Made by a program: the position numbers and the translations under genes
From: Periconia sp. R9002
Taxonomy: Eukaryota; Ascomycota; Dothideomycetes; Pleosporales; Periconiaceae
DNA length: 64,000 nucleotides
NCBI GenBank assembly: GCA_023627715.1
Contig: JAMAHW010000073.1
Span: forward strand, 154,711-218,710
Direction: 5' to 3'
The notes under the pieces: model-generated
Told to the model about the DNA's origin: nothing
Database searches by the model: none
The model's input: the letters and a program-made list of their open reading frames with translations, nothing else
Shown: positions 56,418 through 64,000 of the stretch, in pieces
Layout of the letters: the number at the start of each line of letters is the position of its first letter
Numbering within the stretch: the first letter of the stretch is position 1

Positions 56418-56810
56418 TGTTACGAACCTAAAAGTGGGAGTTACGGCGTTTAAGAACGATAGGGCATTAATGCACTATAAGCCCCTTATTACCACTAGCT
56501 AAGCTACTAGTCTAGTAGTTACGTAACTAGCACGTGACGTCCTAGAGATCCTAGAGATCTTAGAGAAATATATGTTTTAGCATCTATAGGATATATAGGA
56601 ATTATAGGACAACTATAGTATATAGATGAGCACAATGCTCCCCTTAGAACATTATAATTAACCTAAGTTTATAGATATAATCTACCTTTAGTTTACTCTA
56701 CAGACTTACTCTCTATATCTACTTTACTTATACTCTTTAAATAAACCTCTAAGGTACTAGTCTAATATTAGTTTATAACATAACGATCCCTCTGCTAGCT
56801 ATCTTTAACA
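56418..56810 (+). repeat. 5' LTR of younger element
   Basis: 393 bp, aligned base for base with 62797-63189, with about 30 differences, every one a transition and no indel. It retains more original bases than the 3' LTR at its start (TGTTACG). Confidence 0.96.
56531..56541 (+). promoter_or_regulatory. Conserved CACGTGACGTC motif in the LTR
   Basis: An E-box (CACGTG) overlaps a CRE-like TGACGTC, followed by a short direct repeat of CTAGAGATC. The same 11 bases are intact in the other LTR (62910-62920) although nearby bases differ. It may be the U3 promoter site for bZIP or bHLH factors; not proven. Confidence 0.4.
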
Positions 56811-56879
56811 TTTTAATTACTGTTTTAATATAAGTAATATAGATATAGATACTTAAACTCTTACCCCTAACTAAAACTT

Positions 56880-57740
56880 TAGTTGATATAGCGACGTTAA
56901 GAAACTTCCTCTTTACTACGGCAACCAAAAGGAACTAGAAGATTAGCTACTCTAATGCGATCTCTACTTCTATATAAACAACTATATTATAGAAGCTAAT
57001 AAAGTAATACTTATTACTACTTTAATAAGAGATAAAGCTTTTAAGTAGGTCTTACCCTACGTCTAACGCTACATAGATAGTAATATCAAGAACTCTAATA
57101 ATATATATATATTTAAAGACTAGGATAAGTTTAAAGCGAAGGTTTGCGAGATCTTTAGATAGTTAGTCTAAAAGCCTATCGCCGAACGCGATATCTAATA
57201 GTTAAAATAGACAACGTCTGCCGCCAACTATACTAGCTAATTCTAATAACTTGCAGCTTAAATTAAGTAGAACGATAAGTTACTCTAGCGCATGTACTAA
57301 TAGGGGCTTAAGCTATAAGTCTGTAAGGAACTTAGACGTAGTAGAGCTGATATAATTACCCTTAACAAACTAATTAAGGAGACCGTTAAGATTGATAATA
57401 AACTATATAAACTAGACTTAGAAAACTAACTTTACAACTAAAAGTTTAGAGGAAAGAAATATCGCTAGTTACCTATATAGGGTAAAAAACGCGACTACGT
57501 TTAAACTATAAGAACTATCTATATAGTAAGACACTACACTTCTAATAGACTTAAAGCTATACACCTCAATAGTATAGATAAAAAGGATAAGAAGATAGAC
57601 AACGTAAAGCGTACAGGCAAAAAAGATATAGTATACTATAGCTATAGAAAGAAAAGATACTTTACTAGAGATTGCCGTAGTAAAAATAAAGTTACCTGTT
57701 ATATTAATATTATAAAGTTAGACTCTAAGTAGTTCAATAA
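56880..57740 (+). pseudogene. gag remnant of younger Gypsy element
   Basis: Plus-strand frame 1 reads KLPLYYGNQKELED near the start, then RDKAFK, DWDKFKAKVCEIF and KPIAERDI, typical of fungal Gypsy capsid genes. A zinc knuckle lies at 57634-57675 (YYSYRKKRYFTRDC, originally CxxC...H...C). Stops are TAA or TAG at likely Gln and Trp positions. The pol region lies in the frame one base back. Confidence 0.85.
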
Positions 57741-58759
57741 TAATAACGAGACATAGGAGATTATCGCACCTACGTACGCTAGTTCTACCTACTAAAAGGA
57801 GGAAGCCAAAGATGTAAGAAAAGCACTAGGAATAGTTAGCCTTAAGCATAATAAAGAGAACTACCTACTAGATGCGCACCTAGGAACCTAAGTAGAAGGA
57901 CTATAAGACCACGAAGGAGACAGCGATAAAGCTAATAAATAGCTAATAGTAGAAAATAACGTACTACTAATACAATGCAACAAGATTAATATTCGTAGAA
58001 AAACAATAAATAACGAACCTAAGGATGCTAGAGGACAATAGAAAACTCGCTGCCGCGAATATACTAATAGAAAAGTTAAGTGCGTATTTATAATTACCTT
58101 AAAAATATACAATTAATGCCTTAAACGAGGACAATTATGTTTACACCCTTTAGACGAGGAAACCCCTTAGACGTAGAAGAACTCTTACGCGTAAAGGATC
58201 CGCGCATAACTTTTATAGGAAAAAACATAGTAACTAGCTAGTAAAGGGAAAACTAACGTTATATATATACCCCTAAGTAGGGAATATAAAACTATTTAAT
58301 ACAACTATAATTAGCGTAACCCTAGACATAGGACCTTGCATTATACGGTATGTACCTATACTTACTATAAGTACTACTACTTCGCGAAAGTAGAAAATAG
58401 TTACTTTCTATTTTATAAAAAGTGTATATATAAATAGATTAACTACGCGAATAACGTTTGTAATTACTATTTATAGGACAAGAGAGTAAACAACTACTTC
58501 CTAGGATATATAAGTCTCTAATAGGCGTAAAGAAACGTTATAGTAGACGGGGCGTGCTTAAATAATAGATAGTAGGTTTATATAAACTACGATTACTAGA
58601 AGCATAACTTCCTTAAAAATAAAAACGGATTTAACTAAAAGTCTTTTTTAGAAGTTAATTAAGAACTAGAATTACTAATAGCACTATTAGTAGGATCTAG
58701 TAATACGTTATTAAGGAATATTATAGTATTAGAATAATAGGATTACTAAGAGTCGCGAT

Positions 58760-61700
58760 ATAACTTAAGGGGAATAACAGTAAGTATCGCTTTAAGGCAT
58801 TAGTAGATTTAGAATTATAAATTAACTGTATTTCGGCAAAAGTAGCGCGCGCAGTAGGACTACAACCTACTCCTAAAGAAATCCTGTACGACCTAAAAAT
58901 AGCTAACGGCCTAATAGAGAGGATTACTTACAAAGTGTTAACAACTATTATTGTTACCCTAGGAAATTAGTAGGAGTTAGTACTAGATGTTTTTAGGATA
59001 GCCACCCACGACATTATACTTAGTCTACCCTAGCTAATTAATAATAATCCTTAAATCGATTAGAGGATACGTTAGATTAAACTAGAACGACTAGAGAATA
59101 GTAAAGGCGTTACTAGGATGCCTACGTAAAGCCACGCCGGCTTAGTAGATAAAAAGATAATTATATAGATTACTTTAACCTAGAAAGTTCTTAAGAAACG
59201 AGACTTTAACTCTATAATAATAAATAATACTATAAGAGTTAAGACGGGATAGTTACTACCCCGTAAGAAGGTTAAAGAAAGACTAGATCCTAAAGTAGAA
59301 AACCTACGGAAAATAAATAAAGCACTAAGAAAGGTACTATTAGAATATAGCAACTTTATAAAAATATTTATAGAAAAGAAAGAAGTTAGAGCGTTACTAA
59401 AACACCAACTATAGGATTATATAATTAACCTAGAAGAAGGAAAGCAACTAGGATTCGAACCGATATATTAATTATCTAAAAAGGAATTAGAAGTACTCTA
59501 GAAATACATTAATAAGAATTTAGTAAAAAGATTTATACGTAAATCTAAGTTTTTAGTAGGATACCCAGTCCTGTTCGCGCTAAAGAAAGATAGGTTGCTA
59601 TAGCTATATATAGACTACTATAAGCTAAACGCGATTACGATAAAGAATTACTACCTACTACTAAATATCTAGGAACTATAAGACTAATTATCTTACGTAA
59701 AGATATTTACGGCACTCAACCTAAGAGGAGCATATAACCTTATTAGGATAAAAAAGGGCAAAGAATGGAAGACGGCCTTTAGAACTAGATATAGACACTT
59801 TAAGTATATAGTAATGCTGTTTAGCCTAATTAACGCCCTAGCGATATATTAAGCAATAATTAACAACGTACTATAAGAATACTTAGACAACTTTACAGTC
59901 ATATACCTAGATAATATACTAATCTACTTGGACAATAGAGCTAAGTATATACACTATGTATAAGAAGTACTAAAAAGGTTAAAACAATACGGTATAGAAC
60001 TTAAGCCTAAAAAATATAAATTCTATAAAGAAGAAGTTAAGTTCCTAAGATATATTATAGGAATTAACGGAGTACGAATTAGTGAAAAGAAAATCTAGAC
60101 GATTAAGAAATGGAAGACACTAAAGAACGTTAAAGACGTATAGTTATTCCTAGAATTTATAAACTTTAACCAACAGTTTATAAGAAACTTTATAAAAATT
60201 ACGCTACTACTCTTAAGACTAACGCGAAAAGAAGTGTTATAGAGATAGGGTAAAAACTAATAAGAGGCATTTAAAGCACTAAAGAAAGTATATATTAAAG
60301 AACTAACTCTTATCGCTTTCTAAAGCGGAGAACCTCTAAGGATTAAAACTAACGCATTAGATCTTATAGAAGGAGCAGTAGCTTTATAAAAAAGAAATAG
60401 GAAATAGTACTTAGTAGCTTACTATTTAAGAAAGTTCTTAGGACTAGAAGAATAATATAATATGCACGATAAAGAACTACTTATAATAGTAGACGCACTT
60501 AAATATTAGAGAGTATATACAGAAAGTTGCTTAGAGCTTACGATCTTTATAGACTATAAGAACCTTATATACTTTACTACGATAAAAAAGTTAAACCGAC
60601 GATAAGTACAATAGTTAGAACTATTAGGACAATATAAATTTAAAATTATCTATACACCTAGAAAAGATAATAGTAGGGCCGACGCCTTTAGCCGTAGACA
60701 CGATATTATTAGAATAAAGATGAACGAGGAATTCCTAATCCTATAAGTTAATAGAGATAGATTAATAGGACTATCTAAAGAAATCTGCACGATGATAAAA
60801 ATCGTAGTAAGCGTACCTAATAAGTTATAAGAAACTATTATCTAATAATATTATAAAGATCTAGTACATAGACACCTAGGGATTACTAAAACCGTAGAAC
60901 TTATCTAACAGAACTATAGATTTAAGAACATACAAGAAAAGGTTAAATAATACATTAATAAGTGTGTACTATACTAATAAAATAAATACGCTACATACGC
61001 ACTATACGGCGAATTATAACCTATACTAATACTAAGCAAACTATAGGAAGATATTGCGATAGACTTTATTACAGATCTACTAGAATCTAAAAACCCTATT
61101 ATAGGATTCTAGTATAACGCAATTTATAATGTAATTTATAGACAGATTAAATACGTAGAATTTATACTATTTAGAAAGAATTTCTCAGCAACGCAACTAG
61201 GAGAGATTATAAAAGACTACATATTTAGACATTATAGTATACTAAAAACAATCGTTAGTAACAAAGATAAACTATTTATATCCAACTATTAGAATACGTT
61301 CACGGCATCTATTAGAATATAAAAAAAATTATCAATATTATTTTATCCAAAAATAGACGGATAAATAGAAAGAACAAACAGAACGCTAAAAGCTTACTTA
61401 AGATTATACTATAACAACCAGCAAAATAATTAGGTCTTATTACTACCTATAGTATAAATAGCATTTAATAATAGCAAATTAGAAACGACAGGAGAATTAC
61501 CATTCTACCTATACTACGGGAAACACCCAAATCTCTTTAAAAGAAATCTACCGTATACGTAATTAGAAAAAGTAATACGCGACATAGAAGAAATATAAAA
61601 AATATATAAACGTTTATAAGAAACGTTACGACAGGCTCAACAGTAACAAATTTTATATATTAATAAGAAAAGAAAAACGGCACCTTAGCTAAAAAAGGGG

Positions 61701-62205
61701 GATAAAGTGTATTTAAAAACGAAGAACCTTAAAATAAAACGACTAAACAAAAGACTTAATTATATTAAGGTCGGACCGTTTTTAATTAAAGCATAAAGTA
61801 GACTAGTAAACTTTCTATTAGATCTACCTAAAGATGCTAGAATACATCCTAGGTTCTACGTTAATATACTAGAACTAGTAGACCCTAAAACGCCGCTACA
61901 AAAAACATTTTAGTATTAACTATAAGAAGAAAACGAGTTCGAAGTTAAAGCTATTCTTAACTACAAGGAAATCAGCTAAGAAGACTTTTAAGACAACTAG
62001 TTTCTATAAAAATAGTTAGTTAAATAGAAAAGATACCTAGAAGAAGACAATACATAGGAGCTAGAGAGCAACCTTACAAACTATAAGGAGATACTATAGA
62101 AAGCAAGAAAAAAGTTTAGAGCCTACTACTATATAGGAATAGCTAACGAAGCCGAACTACGAAGAATTAAATATAGAACTAGGAAGTAACACTTACTATA
62201 AATAA
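58760..62205 (+). pseudogene. pol remnant: protease, RT, RNase H, integrase, chromodomain
   Basis: A single frame (codon starts at multiples of three) covers all domains. They are a protease-like KALVDLEL (58794-58817, the DTGA-like site altered), RT with ALKKDRLLQLYIDYYKLN and YLDNILIY (59904-59927), RNase H with DALDLIEGA-like NALDLIEGA and HDKELLIIVDALK, integrase with EDIAIDFITDLLE (61047-61085), and FYPKIDGQIERTNRTL. A chromodomain starts at EFEVKAILNY (61935) with KRYLEEDNT and ELESNLTNY. Gln and Trp codons are often stops. The chromodomain suggests targeting to heterochromatin, in keeping with insertion beside an older element. Confidence 0.92.
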
Positions 62206-62607
62206 GAAACTAAGTTACCTCTAGTAGGAGCTACCTTATTCTTAGGCCAAAAAACGGACTAGTTAATTACCTCTACCTTAGCAGGAGCTTCTAGATTCGC
62301 TACCACTAGATCCTAATTTATTACTTCTAACGCCTCTAATTTTTTTAATTCCTCTATATCCTCTACGCTACTATTAAACATCTTCTATTTACGCTCTTTT
62401 AGAAATTTCCTTTATTTACGAAGCCTTAATAACTTCGCATAATAAGCGTAAATATAAGAGTTAACCGTATTTAAGGCTACTAGATTAGCCTCTAATAACG
62501 CCTTAGTAGTTTATTCCTTAGACTTAAGCTTAGTAAGCTTGCGATTAATTTTTAAGAAATCTAGCAACAGAATCTTATAAGGGACGTAGTTAACGCTAGC
62601 TACGTAA
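62196..62607 (-). pseudogene. Antisense reading frame before the 3' LTR of the younger element
   Basis: On the minus strand a frame of about 135 codons reads YVPYKILLLDFLKINRKLTK, later KALLEANLVALNTVNSYIYA, LRLRK and SSVEDIEELKKLEALEV, ending VAPTRGNL. Only a few TAA/TAG stops interrupt it. The Leu/Lys/Glu pattern suggests a coiled coil. It resembles C-terminal tails I remember from fungal transposon-linked hypothetical proteins, but I cannot verify that. It is the second antisense frame at the same relative place in a Gypsy element in this window. Confidence 0.6.
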
Positions 62608-62780
62608 CATCAACCACACTTCTTTAATAATAATAACATTTTACACCCTAGCTTTTATTTATAATAATAAGTATAAGCAACTATAATAAAAACACCTTTA
62701 GAATTAATATAATTACCGCGGAGATGACAGTAAATAGTACTATAGAAAGGCATTAGTACGGCTTATAAGGACACGAGCGT

Positions 62781-62793
62781 AGAAAGGGGAGAA
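62781..62793 (+). other. Polypurine tract of younger element
   Basis: AGAAAGGGGAGAA lies just before the 3' LTR, the expected plus-strand primer site. Confidence 0.85.
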
Positions 62794-62796
62794 TAG

Positions 62797-63189
62797 TATT
62801 ATAAACCTAAAAGTAGGAGTTATAGTATTTAAGAACAATAGGGCATTAACGCACTATAAGCCCCTCATTACTACTAGCTAAGCTACTAGTCTAGTAGTCA
62901 CGCGACTAGCACGTGACGTCCTAGAGATCCTAGAGATCTTAGAGGAATATATGTTTTAGCATCTATAAGACATATAGGAATTATGGGACAACTATAGTAT
63001 ATAGATAAGCATAATGCTCCCCTTAGAACATTATAATTAACCTAAGTTTATAGATACAATCTACCTTTAGTTTACTCTACAGACTTACTCTCCATATCCA
63101 CTTCACTTATACTCTTTGAATAAACCTCTAAGGTACTAGTCTAACATTAGTTTACAACATAACGATCCCTCTACTAGCCATCTTTAACA
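62797..63189 (+). repeat. 3' LTR of younger element
   Basis: 393 bp, same length as the 5' LTR; all differences are C/T or G/A. Its first bases TATTATAAACCT show three RIP-type changes against TGTTACGAACCT. Confidence 0.96.
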
Positions 63190-63194
63190 GTTTA
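63190..63194. repeat. Target-site duplication of younger element, right copy (GTTTA)
   Basis: Identical to 56413-56417. Confidence 0.9.
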
Positions 63195-64000
63195 TATATT
63201 ATATACTAATTAAGCTAAATAATAGGGCTTTTAACCTAAAGGTATTTATAGATTAAGCTATAAGCTAGGTATATCTTATACTTTTATTAGCTACTTAATA
63301 ACTACTTTCTAATATAATATAGATCTAATATTATAAAAAAAGTAAGTATAGTAAAAAAACTACTAATTTACTATTTTTAAGCTAGTATATAGTATTATAA
63401 TAGTTATAGTAGTATTTTAAAATAAAGTATTATAAATATATTAATAAAGAGTTTTTAGCTATTTTTTATATAGCTATTTATAGTACTTATACTATAGAAT
63501 TACGCTAGGCTATAAAATATATAAATTATTAATTTAAGACTCTTTAATATATAAAAGGAGATAAAGGTTATTTTTATAAGTTAAAATAACTACTACTAGT
63601 ACTAATTTTCTAAATATATATTAAGCTATAGTATAGTCTGTTACTACCTATTAGTGTAATAAGAAAAATTAGTTACTTACTAACACTAACTACTACTTAT
63701 ATAATACTAAATAACTTATATACTAGACTACCTTAGTCTATCTTACACTAGTTTAGTTAAAAAGGGTAGTTACTTATAGTTATAATAGGTGCTTCCTATA
63801 CTAATATAAGAGTTAAATTAAAAATAATAAATATAGGTATTAATTAATACTAATAATCTAATAGTTAAAAAATAATAGGTATATACTTAAAAAGTAAATC
63901 TAATATACTTTCTTATTAAAAGAAGAGCTCTTCTTATATACTACCTTTACTTAGTAAAGTTAGTACTTATACTTAATACTAAGTACTACTTTTTATATAC
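63195..64000. other. Unassigned RIP-degraded sequence at right edge
   Basis: About 800 bp of very AT-rich sequence, continuous before insertion with 56394-56412 (between the right LTR of the older element and the GTTTA target). A faint plus-strand coding trace (KYINKEFLAIFYIAIYSTYT near 63.44 kb) is seen but not assigned. It runs off the window. Confidence 0.6.

Larger units (their letters stand above)
56418..63189 (+). mobile_element. Younger Ty3/Gypsy chromodomain retrotransposon, 6,772 bp
   Basis: It is bounded by two 393-bp LTRs starting TGTTACGAACCT (TATTATAAACCT in the right copy) and ending TTTAACA, with a perfect 5-bp target duplication GTTTA. It inserted 29 bp beyond the right LTR of the older element. 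It reads on the plus strand: gag with zinc knuckle, protease, RT, RNase H, integrase and chromodomain, then an antisense frame and a polypurine tract before the 3' LTR. It is less AT-rich than the older element, but many Gln and Trp codons are stops, so it is inactive. Confidence 0.96.
45831..64000. repeat. RIP-saturated AT-rich block with nested retrotransposons
   Basis: Composition changes abruptly from balanced GC to sequence dominated by TA, TAG and CTA words, with almost no long ORF on either strand in 18 kb. CpA and TpG are rare and TpA common in the older parts, the expected result of C-to-T change in CpA. Two LTR elements are resolved inside. The younger one (56.4-63.2 kb) keeps more C and G than its surroundings. 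Confidence 0.97.

Noticed and set aside
57888..58112. 74-codon minus-strand frame, the only ORF over 60 codons in the AT-rich block
   Set aside because: It lies antisense to the gag-pol spacer of the younger element and has low-complexity hydrophobic content; most likely chance.
59450..59465. GGATTCGAACC resembling a tRNA B box on the minus strand
   Set aside because: It falls inside the RT coding frame of the younger Gypsy element, encoding GFEP.
1..64000. CRISPR arrays, operons, bacterial-type promoters or terminators
   Set aside because: The window is eukaryotic, with spliced genes and RIP; no regularly spaced short repeats with unique spacers were seen.

Overview
The window looks like a filamentous ascomycete (Pezizomycotina) chromosome. 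Evidence: short GT-AG introns of 48-138 nt with CTAAC-like branch points, a cellobiose dehydrogenase with a fungal CBM1, HET-domain and UBC-PARP proteins, and a very AT-rich block whose mutations are C-to-T / G-to-A in CpA context, the mark of repeat-induced point mutation (RIP). The sharp GC/AT compartment border resembles Pleosporales (Dothideomycetes), but that placement is an inference.

Region 1-28 kb is ordinary, gene-bearing, GC-balanced sequence. In order: a CCDC124/Lso2-like ribosome-associated protein (minus), a secreted GH27 alpha-galactosidase with a ricin-type lectin tail (plus), a small secreted protein (minus), a 5-kb stretch without a convincing gene, an aquaglyceroporin (plus), the replication factor CDC45 (plus), an OPT-family transporter (minus) divergent from the GPI transamidase subunit GPI8 (plus), a cellobiose dehydrogenase with cytochrome, GMC and CBM1 domains (plus), and a large histidine-phosphatase protein (minus).

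Region 28.8-34.4 kb is an island of dead genes. A HET-NACHT-ankyrin (NLR-like) gene keeps one uninterrupted frame of 1,248 codons but carries 18 internal stops, all TAA or TAG. Sixteen of these lie in its tandem ankyrin array, which is AT-saturated. Next to it is a second pseudogene with two in-frame TAA codons and two frameshifts.

Region 35-45.6 kb returns to live genes: a class II aldolase/adducin protein, a 1,217-aa PARP plus UBC-fold fusion, a probable COG (Golgi tethering) subunit, and a two-BIR-domain protein of the Bir1/survivin type.

From about 45.83 kb to the end the sequence is RIP-saturated. I resolve two LTR retrotransposons of the Ty3/Gypsy class. The older (47529-56388, minus strand, 336-bp LTRs, target duplication GTATC/GTATT) has gag-pol in one frame and also a roughly 830-codon reading frame on the opposite strand between pol and the 3' LTR. 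The younger (56418-63189, plus strand, 393-bp LTRs, target duplication GTTTA) has gag, protease, RT, RNase H, integrase and a chromodomain, plus a shorter antisense frame before its 3' LTR. All LTR-LTR differences are transitions. The antisense frames and the RIP-inactivated NLR are the items most worth a second look. Gene models come from reading frames and splice signals only; no database search was possible.
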